Source: Pycnococcus provasolii (lineage: Eukaryota > Chlorophyta > Pseudoscourfieldiophyceae > Pseudoscourfieldiales > Pycnococcaceae). Taken from it: a stretch of 64,000 nt of DNA. Below, in pieces: positions 18,254-26,959 of the stretch. Under the pieces are notes generated by a model, which searched no databases, was not told the DNA's origin, and saw nothing but the letters and a program-made list of their open reading frames with translations. The DNA is taken from contig OW568888.1 in assembly GCA_938743325.2 (NCBI GenBank), positions 248,001-312,000 of the forward strand, written 5' to 3'. The position numbers were made by a program, and so were the translations under genes. Every line of letters starts with the position of its first letter. The stretch's first letter is position 1.

Positions 18254-21200
18254 ATGAATATGAGTGCTGGTACTCGTGCTCCTGCTCCTGGTCACGATGT
18301 TAAGAAGGTCTCTTGGTCAGCGTTGATGTTAAGGTGGTGGTCACGTGTATCCTGGCACGTTCCTGGTTCCCTCAGTAGTGATGATGGTCGTCCTCATGAC
18401 CACGCCATGAGTTCTCGGCGTTCATGCAATCGCATATTTCGTACCCGTCACTTGAAAGTGCGGATTCCTCGTGCTTTGCGCGCGATTTCGATTCTGCACT
18501 ACCTTTTCGCCTACCTAGCCATCATCTCGTACTATGTGGGTGCACCTGGGCCTGGGTGTGTGTTCGCACGCGGTGCTAGTGTCCCAAAATCAACTCCGCA
18601 AGCGCAAGCACATTCGCCAGCACTGGAGTGCTGCGAATCCATCATACGCGTCTTCAGGAGCAACCACGACATCGCTGGCGCACTCAAGAAAATGCGCGCG
18701 AAGTTTGAGAACCAAACTGCAAGCTCGAACTGCTTGGCTTGCAAACGCATATGGGCCCGCCTCGAAACCACGGAGTGTCGGTTCATCAAGGGAAAACACG
18801 GCGTCGGCGTGGTTTCGCCAACGCAAGTCAAACGCATACTTGACGCCTTGAAGCGTGCACGACAACTCAAGATACTCGGTGCCACGGACGTGCTTGGTGT
18901 CGTTAAGACGCAGCGTATGCCCACATCCTCCTCCTCCTCAACCACCACTACCACCTCCTCTCTCGCAAGAGTCGCCGACGAGCTTGTTCAGGCGTCAAAA
19001 ATATGCTGGCGATCAGCAGAAGCACATGCTCTGCTTGCGCGCGTGCACGCACACCAGTACGTCGACGCACTGCAAACGAAAGGAGCCTCGGTGGCAACAG
19101 CCGCCGCAGGACGTCTCTTCGTGCATGCGCGCAGGGCTGTCGTCCTGCGCCCCCAAGCGGGAGAACTACTCGCACTCATGGCGGCAGCCACCGCCGTTTC
19201 ACCGGGACAGCCGTGGGTATCCGCCTGTCCGGCGGCGCGATTCTTCCTGAGACAGTGCGTAAAATTCGATCCGGAGCATGCCGACTGCGTACGCCTCTCG
19301 CGCGTGCTGTCCGCCGTGTGCGCAGATGTCGACAGACTACTCGTGGCGGCACAGGCTGGCGATCGAGCGTCCGCATACGCTGCGACCGTTCGTATGGCGT
19401 GGGCACTGCAAGCTAGCCGAGCACGGCAGATTGCGCACTTTGCAGCCGCGGAGGAAAACGCGATGCGTATGCTGTGCGCACACGCTGTCGCTGGTGCACT
19501 TTCCCCCAGCGATGCAGCGTGGATGGCGAACACGACACACACCGACGGTGCAGGCGCATGCGCAGCCGCATCGACACGCACACCAAGCGCAAGTACCGCG
19601 CTGGTGGATGCTCTCTTGCAGGCGGCGCGAGCAGCTCTTGCGGCGCATGCAGCGCACGGCGCAGCAAGTCGAGCGGGTAGCCAAGGCGATGCCTCCGCAC
19701 TGATCGAGCGCGCGAGGGCGATGCTGTGGCGTGATATCGCAGAACAGCACGCATCGCAAATCGAATCGCTGTGGCGACTCGCGTCTGGAGCCGAGACGTC
19801 CGAGCAGTGGGATCCACAACCCATGGATGCTGCACAAATTGCCGAGGCGTTGCCTCGACTCATGTTCGCGCGCTTTTCCAACGCCATTGTGCACGACGAA
19901 TCAGCATTGTGGGTCGCAGGACCCGTGGATCTGCCACTGCTTGAGGCTTACGTGGCACATGTCGACGAGGATGGTGAAGTGACGGAGGCGGCAAGCGCTC
20001 TCACGGGACTCCTAGTTCACACGTACCAGCACATTCGAGAGACGGACATGTCATTGTCGTCTTCCCTACCGAACGACTGGTCGCTTGTCGGGACAGACCT
20101 GAAAGCGGCGCGCGATGCCATACCTGCTGATTCGAAGGATGTCGACGCGCGGACTTCCGCCCTGCGAAACTTTCTCAAACGCGCATTCCGCCGCCGTGCT
20201 TTGGAGCTTCACCCTGACAAGGCGCGCCTTTTACTCGAACGAATGTCCAGCGAAACGAATCGCAACGACGTGGGAGAAAATGGTATCCTATCGGCAAGCC
20301 TTGGCGCAGTTGTTGTGCAAGCCGGGCATGGCGCAGGCGTTGACGAAGATGCGGTCGATCAAGCGTATGACATTGCGAGAAAGGCTTACGAGCGTCTCAT
20401 GAACGAAGGCATGGAGTTGATCGGCGATGAAGAAGAGGATGATGGAAATGGCGCATCTCAGAAGCGCGATAGAAACATTAAGCTTGGTGGCGGCGACAAG
20501 CCATCGGACAAAGATAATGTGGATGAAAAGGATATCGCGAACGAGGAGCAGAATGATGAAGAGCCGAAGAAGAAGGAGTGGGCATTTTCGTACGACAAAC
20601 GTGATGTGGACGAAGATGGTTACGCTGACGGCGAATGGGTTGACCCACAGACAGGAGAGCGCCACGAGGGGCGCGAGAAAACTGTTGCGGATCCTGACGA
20701 CAATGACGAATATCTGGATGAAGACAAGCATGCGGCGGCAGAAAAGGCACGTAAGCGCGCTGCTGCACGCCATCGAGTGCGCGGTCTTCCACCACATTGC
20801 ATGGTTGAGCACGATGTTGAAGGGGAAGTGCCAAAGGCTGGCAGCTTAGTGCGGCGTCACACGCAAGTACGGCCAATCTGCATAGATGGAAGTGTTTTTG
20901 TTGGTTTTAAGGCTGCGCAGCAACCTGTGGCGTCGGCGTCATCACCATCGGTGCTCGCTCCAGACAAGCAACAGCCGCCACCTGTGGTGGTGGGGAGACG
21001 ACCGCCGCCTGTGGTGGTGGGAGGTGGGCCATCGCGCTCGGCAGCGCAGTCTTCAACAAAGTCGCCGCCATCGGACAAACCCAAGGGATTTCGCATGCCG
21101 CTTCTTCCGGGCGCATCGAACGTCACAGCGACCAACGGTACCAACTTAGACATTCAACTGGAACTTGCAGCCAATCCACTTGGTCTAGCTTGGATGACTC

Positions 21201-22591
21201 TGACCTTGCGTACGCCACTCTCAGTACACCTTCCTGTTCCTTTCGAGAGTGCAGTAATGACGGAGAAGTCGGGAGACACGGCAGAAAGCGCTGTGGTGCG
21301 CCGACTGCTGGACGAATCAAACGGGCAAGAAAGCTCAACGGACACAGCATGCGCGGCTCGAGCGATTGCCAACTTGGAGATGGCGGTGATGCAGTTCCTT
21401 GGCGAAGCTCAATCAGCTCCAACGAAGTTGTCTGAACCTAGCGCCACGCTTGCACGCCTGATGACAGCAGCTGGGATCGGTCTGTCTGAGTGGCCAAAAT
21501 TACTGCGACATGCGTTTGTCATGCACGCTCCTGCATCCTGGCGTGCGACGCACAGCGCATTGCTTTCCACCTCATCGCAATCCGTTCGAGGAATAGACCA
21601 CGTCGAAGCTGTGAGAGCTTATCGTTTGCTGGTTGGCGCTGCGGCTGCTGCGCACGGGGCAAAGGATAGGCGTGTGGAGCTCCTTGAGAATTTTGCGGGA
21701 GATGCAGCGGAGCGGCTATGGAGTGCCGGAGAGGCATTTGCATCGTGCATTGCCGCACATGTGGTGACTGATATCGTTACTTCTCGTGAAGGGCAGAACA
21801 AGATCAGTGCTACAAGACCGATAGAAGGAAGCGATGAAACTGATATGCTACTGGCACGTGCAAGTTGGACTGGGTATATTTCGCCTGATAACGTCGCATC
21901 TGCCATCCGAAGATCGGCAGCATCATCACAGATGGACGACGCGGAATTGTTGCCGATGCCGCCAAACGCTGCTTTGACGTTTGAATCAAAGACACTTTTA
22001 CCGGATCGTGTTACGGTCGATTCCGAGTTGGCGAGCAAATCGCGAGGTGTGCAAGTGATTGTGCGACTTGATGCCGTGTCGGATGCAGGCATAATGCTCG
22101 CTGACGACGCATCCAACACATCATCTCTCGAGTTAGTTTCACACAATCTCGAATTCACACCATCGGCATTGGATGAGGACACATCTGACGAAAGTGTGCG
22201 CGCACGATCCCGCAGCACGTGGCGCACGTGGCGTATGGATCTGCCGCGCTCTTGGTTGCATCGCCGTGTTCGCGATTTTGTTGTTCATGTTGACGTGTTC
22301 GTGCAAAGCGCGAAGGTGTCGGACACATCGAGCAATGCGTCCGCGCATCGTCATTCCGCGGATGTTGCGTCTGCGCTTGCTCTTGTTCGTGCCTCCTGGC
22401 GCGATCCCATGCGAACGCACGACGACGCAAACGACAACGATGGAAGCCCGGCTGGCCGCGGCATGGTGGGGCTTGGACCTATAGCTGCATTTCGCAATCT
22501 TCGCGTGGTCAATTCTGCGGGGCGAACTTTGCAGGTTCTCGTTCCAAATTCCGTTCAGTTGTCAGGCAGCGGCGGCGACGTTGGCGTGTAG
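18254..22591 (+). CDS. Large ER/secretory J-domain-like protein
   Basis: 1445 residues in one exon. A single hydrophobic segment (ISILHYLFAYLAIISYYVG, about residues 76-95) looks like a signal anchor or signal peptide. Residues ~120-560 are Ala-rich helical repeats of TPR/SEL1-like character (unassigned). Near residue 640 FLKRAFRRRALELHPDKARL matches helix II and the HPD loop of a J domain (HPD 653-655). A ~50-residue insertion precedes DQAYDIARKAYERLMNEG, which reads like helix III. The J domain thus seems intact but expanded. An acidic Glu/Asp/Lys region follows (~720-860), then a Pro/Val-rich linker and a ~500-residue unrecognised C-terminal domain. A chaperone co-factor role with ER Hsp70 is an inference from the HPD motif and the signal. 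TGTAA at 22684-22688. Confidence 0.7.
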   Translation: MNMSAGTRAPAPGHDVKKVSWSALMLRWWSRVSWHVPGSLSSDDGRPHDHAMSSRRSCNRIFRTRHLKVRIPRALRAISILHYLFAYLAIISYYVGAPGPGCVFARGASVPKSTPQAQAHSPALECCESIIRVFRSNHDIAGALKKMRAKFENQTASSNCLACKRIWARLETTECRFIKGKHGVGVVSPTQVKRILDALKRARQLKILGATDVLGVVKTQRMPTSSSSSTTTTTSSLARVADELVQASKICWRSAEAHALLARVHAHQYVDALQTKGASVATAAAGRLFVHARRAVVLRPQAGELLALMAAATAVSPGQPWVSACPAARFFLRQCVKFDPEHADCVRLSRVLSAVCADVDRLLVAAQAGDRASAYAATVRMAWALQASRARQIAHFAAAEENAMRMLCAHAVAGALSPSDAAWMANTTHTDGAGACAAASTRTPSASTALVDALLQAARAALAAHAAHGAASRAGSQGDASALIERARAMLWRDIAEQHASQIESLWRLASGAETSEQWDPQPMDAAQIAEALPRLMFARFSNAIVHDESALWVAGPVDLPLLEAYVAHVDEDGEVTEAASALTGLLVHTYQHIRETDMSLSSSLPNDWSLVGTDLKAARDAIPADSKDVDARTSALRNFLKRAFRRRALELHPDKARLLLERMSSETNRNDVGENGILSASLGAVVVQAGHGAGVDEDAVDQAYDIARKAYERLMNEGMELIGDEEEDDGNGASQKRDRNIKLGGGDKPSDKDNVDEKDIANEEQNDEEPKKKEWAFSYDKRDVDEDGYADGEWVDPQTGERHEGREKTVADPDDNDEYLDEDKHAAAEKARKRAAARHRVRGLPPHCMVEHDVEGEVPKAGSLVRRHTQVRPICIDGSVFVGFKAAQQPVASASSPSVLAPDKQQPPPVVVGRRPPPVVVGGGPSRSAAQSSTKSPPSDKPKGFRMPLLPGASNVTATNGTNLDIQLELAANPLGLAWMTLTLRTPLSVHLPVPFESAVMTEKSGDTAESAVVRRLLDESNGQESSTDTACAARAIANLEMAVMQFLGEAQSAPTKLSEPSATLARLMTAAGIGLSEWPKLLRHAFVMHAPASWRATHSALLSTSSQSVRGIDHVEAVRAYRLLVGAAAAAHGAKDRRVELLENFAGDAAERLWSAGEAFASCIAAHVVTDIVTSREGQNKISATRPIEGSDETDMLLARASWTGYISPDNVASAIRRSAASSQMDDAELLPMPPNAALTFESKTLLPDRVTVDSELASKSRGVQVIVRLDAVSDAGIMLADDASNTSSLELVSHNLEFTPSALDEDTSDESVRARSRSTWRTWRMDLPRSWLHRRVRDFVVHVDVFVQSAKVSDTSSNASAHRHSADVASALALVRASWRDPMRTHDDANDNDGSPAGRGMVGLGPIAAFRNLRVVNSAGRTLQVLVPNSVQLSGSGGDVGV

Positions 22592-22592
22592 G

Positions 22593-22641
<49 letters not shown>

Positions 22642-22650
22642 CGCGCGTGC
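22593..22650. repeat. (TG)n-(CG)n dinucleotide tract
   Basis: About 20 TG repeats run into GCGCGCGCGCGC then TGCG immediately after the stop codon of the J-domain-like gene. Alternating purine-pyrimidine tracts of this kind can adopt Z-DNA. It lies in the shared 3' zone of two convergent genes. Confidence 0.85.
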
Positions 22651-22807
22651 GTTTGTGTATCACGTACCGTTGTTACATAGTACTGTAAATTTTGTGATCA
22701 TATGAAAAAAAGCCACGGCAGTCATTTACACGCGACTACGGACACACATCCACCCGCGCTCACCTCGCCGAAGAGGGGCTGCTCTTTCATGTGTGTATAT
22801 CGCACGC

Positions 22808-23615
22808 TTACTTGCCCTTGCCTTTCGTCAGCTCCTTGAGCAGTCGTTCGCGACGGTTGGAGTCGTGGCGCTCCTTGAGCTTGACGGCGCCCGTCACGGC
22901 GAAGATCGTGGCGGCAAGTCCTCCGGTGGTGACGAGGAAGCGCGCCCACGCCTCGAACGTCGGCAACATGCCGAGGCTGGCGTAAGCCAAGAGCTTTGCG
23001 AATGCTGACATGGCACGCTCGGTGGTACTGAGCACCGTCACAGGGATGGGGACTGTGCTGAGCACCACCTCGGTATCTTCGGCATCCTCGGTGTCGCGGT
23101 ACGTCGCTGCGGCTGCGGCGGTTGCGTGCGTTCCCGGCGTTCCCGCGGAGACGACGAAGGAGTGGCGGACGTTCGCGCCCGGCTTAAGTTCAGGCCAGGA
23201 GGTTTTGGTCGGTCCTTCGACGAGGTTGAAGATGCCCTCGGAGAAGGAGAGATCTTCCACCTGCAAGTCGTACGCCGCACTGCGAGAAGTGTAGAAGTGT
23301 GTGTATTTTAATCGTACAAGTGAGTGTAAGAGAAGAGAAGATGATCGCCAAAGACACAGATCGCGAAAACAAAACAAAACAAAAACAAAGAAAGTGAACT
23401 TACGCGTCCCCTGCGTTGTAGACGTCGAGAAGAACGGTGATATTTTTATTCGAGTCGTATTCCGCGACACCGTATGTGCTTGAAGTTTCCTTGTAGTGTT
23501 TGTGCACCAAGATGACGGCGGACTCCTGCGCATTTGCAACACTGCCGCACATACCGGCCATGGATAAGAAGGCCGGAGCGATCACGGAGAGCGTCGAGAG
23601 GTACTTCATCACCAT
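22808..23615 (-). CDS. Translocon-associated protein beta subunit (TRAP-beta / SSR2)
   Basis: Two exons (23615-23404 and 23279-22808, intron 124 nt) give 227 residues. TRAP-beta is a single-pass ER membrane protein of the TRAP complex, which assists Sec61-mediated translocation. It has a signal peptide (MVMKYLSTLSVIAPAFLSMAG...), a lumenal Ig-like beta-sandwich (ITVLLDVYNAGDAAAYDLQV restored across the junction; LKPGANVRHSFVVS), a C-terminal transmembrane helix (FLVTTGGLAATIFAVTGAV) and a short basic cytosolic tail ending KELTKGKGK. Order and length match SSR2. A second Met two codons in is an equal start candidate. It is convergent with the J-domain-like gene; minus-strand TGTAA lies at about 22723-22727. 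Confidence 0.9.
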
Positions 23616-24129
23616 GGCTTGAATAATAATGGAAGGATGATGCGATGCGCGTATCTGTGGTAATTCACCGAAGGCGGAGAGATCGCGGGTAATGATGATG
23701 AGGGTTTTCACGAGAACGAAGGCGAAGGGGAAGTACGCGAGCTGTTGTTGTCGTCGTTGTTGTTGACCTGCCTGCTGATCTGTGTCATGTGCAAAACCTG
23801 ATTGATTGATTTCACAACTACGGGTACTGAGCAGTGTGCCATCATGCGATGCATCCCTCGAGGCCTCGATGACTACTCGAGAACAAGAACTCCTGTACTG
23901 TGCGAGCGTGCGATGATTCGAGATTTCGAGGGGAGGCACTGTGTGAGAGTGCTTGTGGAGTTCTTGCAAGGTGCCGCCGCTCCCCCTAAGAGGCGTGATG
24001 AGTGATGTGATGCCATGTGAAAATCAGTTTTGGAAAATGGAAAGTGGAGTTTTGGTCGATGCGTTTGGTCCCAAGACTGGTCGTGATGTTTCCAAAATCG
24101 AATCGGAAAACAATTCACATCAGGCCGGA

Positions 24130-24360
24130 TTCCTCCGACCAAATCCCTCGACCAAAACTCCCAGAATTTCCCTCCGACCAAATCCCTCGACCAAAAGCAG
24201 CGTTTCCCTCCGACCAAATCCCTCGACCAAAAGTCCCAGAATTTCCCTCCGACCAAATCCCTCGACCAAAACTCCCAGAATTTCCCTCCGACCAAATGCA
24301 TCGACCAAAACTCCCAGAATTTCCCTCCGACCAAATCCCTCGACCAAAAGTCCTAAACCC
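24130..24360. repeat. Minisatellite, unit about 39 bp
   Basis: Six imperfect copies of a unit containing CCGACCAAATCCCTCGACC followed by AAAACTCCCAGAATTTCCCT. One copy is shortened (AAAAGCAGCG in place of the middle). The unit length is a multiple of three, so it stays open on both strands, which explains the long but meaningless reading frames here. It lies between TRAP-beta and the PDZ gene; 23616-24129 holds no gene that I recognise. Confidence 0.85.
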
Positions 24361-24475
24361 CTAAACTCGAATGTCTGTTAAACCCCTATCGCCACACACT
24401 TTTTTTAATATTTTAATTCTCAGCCACACAGTACTTCTTACACACCCGTTGATATTTTATTTTCGTCTCTGCGCG

Positions 24476-25420
24476 ATGCCCTCCTCCGTGATGAACGTGA
24501 ACATGCAGCATTATTGGCGTGTATCTGTCTCGCCGCGTGTACCTGTCTCGTCGTCGTCGATGTATAGTCTTCATGGTGCTCGTCGCAATCTTCTCTTGTC
24601 TTCAAAGAGAGAAGCCTTGCAGGGTGGGTGTTTTCTTGTGCGTCGTGTACAACCCCTGAAGGCATCTCGATGTTGTTGTTCTCGGAGTAGTAGTATGGAT
24701 AGTGGCATTGATGCAAGCGCTGGTGTTGAGTCTATCCAAGAAAAAACACAGGCAAACTACCAGCAATATGACGTGACGATTCGTAAACCAATGGGTGTCG
24801 TGCTCGAGGAAGTTGCGAACGGGACGCAAAAAAATATTGCGAGCGTTTATGTCGCCGAAGTCGTACCTGGAAGCAACGCGGAGAAGATGGGCGTGCGCGA
24901 AGGCGACCTGCTCGTCAGTTGCTCAGCCGTCACGCTCAAGGCGGGTAAGGAAGGCGCATACGCCAAACAAGGACACGGAGGAAGACCCTTCGACAACTTT
25001 CAAAAAGGCGTCTTCGTCTCGGCGAACCAGACGTTTGACATCACCATGTACGTCTACCTTGCACACCAGTTGACGTCTGCGGCGCAGGGGAACGATACGC
25101 AAGTCACTCACAACCACGAACACACAACACACGAAACGAAACAGGGCGGCGATCGCATCCAATAACGAACGGTGGGGCTTCAACACGGTCGACTGCACGT
25201 TCGCGCGCGCGTGCGCGACGTCGTCGGAGGATCTGTGAACTTCTCATCCATCACTTGTGACGGTGTTGGCATCACGGCAAAGGTGATGGTAAAGAACGAC
25301 GCCACGTTCGACGCAACAAAGGGAGACCTTTACGCGAAGTTGCTGGAAAGCGCGGAGAAACATGAAGTGGAGTTCTCCTTCGAAAAGAGGATTGTTTCTC
25401 AGCCTCCGGCGTTCGAGTGA
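24476..25420 (+). CDS. Plastid-type PDZ-domain protein
   Basis: The first exon is 24476-25047, with a Ser/Arg/Cys-rich transit-like leader of ~75 residues. A PDZ-like domain follows: YDVTIRKPMGVVLEEV, IASVYVAEVVPGSNAEKMGV and REGDLLVSCSAV. A 97-nt intron (25048-25144) restores FDITMAAIASNNERWGFNTV in the second exon, a continuation I recall from algal homologues. In that frame the stop falls at 25236-25238 (221 residues). However, another frame (to 25420) encodes convincing coding sequence, VMVKNDATFDATKGDLYAKL then EVEFSFEKR. A second short intron (for example 25188-25282) would join it. The C-terminus is therefore unresolved. The frame is also open upstream to an ATG at 24371. TGTAA at 25431-25435. 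Confidence 0.7.
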
Positions 25421-25851
25421 ATCAATGTATTGTAAATGCGTACTGAGGTTTGCAAACGTCGTAAGATGTGATCAGTTTGCGCTTTCCTCGGAGCCATACA
25501 GTATTTGCAATTTTCGGTCGAGAAAAACAAAAGGTCCCTTTGGGATCCCGGTCTGTCACAGAACTTGTTAAGTCGGCGCCATTTTCATGTTTCATGTTTC
25601 ACTTCACTATTGGTCAACCCAAAACTTTATTATTTTTATAACGGAATAAAAAAGCGAAGGTTGCAAAATGATGCGCATGTCCTGCCCGTCATTTTCAGAC
25701 AATGTTTTAATTTTTTTTCGACTTGCGGTGGGTGGAAGGGTTTTTTTAAAAAAATGGGCGATTTAAGTTTGCTAGAGTTTGTGTTTTATTTGTAATAACT
25801 GTAAATATTGAAACTACGATAGTAAAGTCTATAACACTCGCTCAAGCCTGG
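25421..25851. other. A/T-rich spacer between convergent genes
   Basis: No gene found. The region is clearly more A/T-rich than its neighbours, with T and A runs around 25710-25760, and contains the 3' ends of the PDZ and Asterix transcripts. Confidence 0.5.
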
Positions 25852-26491
25852 TTATAGCCAAACAAACGCATCACGGCACTGGTAGTATCGTTGTGATTGT
25901 GTGTGTGTGTCAGTGTGAGTGTCATTCGTTTCATTCCCGTGCTTTCTGTTCGCAGAAGAAACGCAAGCGTTGTGCACGTACCCGACGGGTCCTGGCGTGA
26001 GGTTTTTCTGCGCGGCACCTTGCGTCGTCGGCGCGAGGTAGCACACGAGTAGGCCAGTCAGCGAAAACGTGACGTTGGACACAACCTGCTTGAGGTCGTT
26101 CTCAGCCACCTTGATGTTAGTCAGCGAGCTCGCGCAGCAGAACGCCGCCAACCACGCGCACGGCTTCCACCGCAGCAGAGTTCCGCCCATCTGCGTTTTT
26201 AAGTGATAGGTTAGTGCCCATGGAATATCACCCTTGAATGTTGGAAGTAATGGTGGGACGTACTCCGAATAGCGCGCCTGCTATGCCTGTTCATGAAAAA
26301 CATATAGTTGCGAGGGCGTTAGCACAAACGTGAACAAACAAAGTCCAGAAACTTAAACATGAAATAAGCTTACCAATCAAGTCTGGCGGCATATCTTCCT
26401 CCTTTGGCGGCGGTGGTCTTTTGTATTTCTTTGCTTCGAGAGGTCGCCGCGGGTCACCTGTCGGGAGCGCCGTGGACGAGCGCGGCGCCAT
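25852..26491 (-). CDS. Asterix / WDR83OS homologue, ER PAT-complex subunit
   Basis: Three exons (26491-26374, 26286-26264, 26190-25852) give 159 residues in frame. Asterix pairs with CCDC47 in the PAT complex, which shields transmembrane helices during ER insertion. The N-terminal signature GDPRRPLEAKKYKRPPPP matches DPRRPNKVLRYKPPP of the animal protein. The middle, built across two introns, reads DLIGIAGALFGMGGTLLRWK, then CAWLAAFCCASSLTN, VAENDLKQVVSNVTFSLTGL and VCYLAPTTQ, as in the family (three membrane segments). The middle exon is only 23 nt long. The C-terminus runs ~45 residues past the usual end and is low-complexity (His/Thr/Asp repeats); an earlier end cannot be excluded. Introns are 87 and 73 nt. 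Confidence 0.9.
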
Positions 26492-26959
26492 CAAACGCGA
26501 TAACAAACTCTGAGAAAGCAAACTGTAAAGGTACGGCGGCAGGAGGGAGCTAGAGCTAATAAAGACAAAAGCAAGGCCAGGCAAGGAGCGCATGCGGTGG
26601 AAGGAGACTTGTAAAGGTAACAGGTGTACACGGGAGGTGGTCAGCCATGGAGGGAGGATGCACATAATAAGGCAGGGAGGGCGCGGCTGATAAGCGCATG
26701 ATGATGGCCGCCGTGCATGCAACGCAATTCCAACGATAAGTGAGATGGTATATTTATAAATCACTTAAAGGGAGTCTTAAGTGTGAGCTCTCCGTTCCTT
26801 ATTGCGCTCTTCTTCTTCGAGTTCTTCTTCGAGTGGTTGCCTTGACCGAACACACACACACACACGGGATCAATTGAGCACACACGCGTCTTTTTGTTTT
26901 TTTTGGAATTTTCAAGAATTTTCATCCGCATCATCAGGCGCACTGGTGACAATACAGTT
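26492..26959. promoter_or_regulatory. Divergent promoter, Asterix / WW-domain gene
   Basis: A 468-bp spacer between divergent start codons. It has a CACACA tract at 26851-26864 and TTCTTCGAGT direct repeats at 26811-26835, but no gene. No TATA box is obvious. Confidence 0.4.

Noticed and set aside
24120-24360. CRISPR-like array
   Set aside because: Units are contiguous tandem copies without unique spacers, and the sequence is eukaryotic nuclear DNA.
24017-24381. Pro/Ser/Arg repeat frames on both strands over the 39-bp minisatellite
   Set aside because: Open in several frames and on both strands, explained by the repeat unit being divisible by three; no domain or signal.
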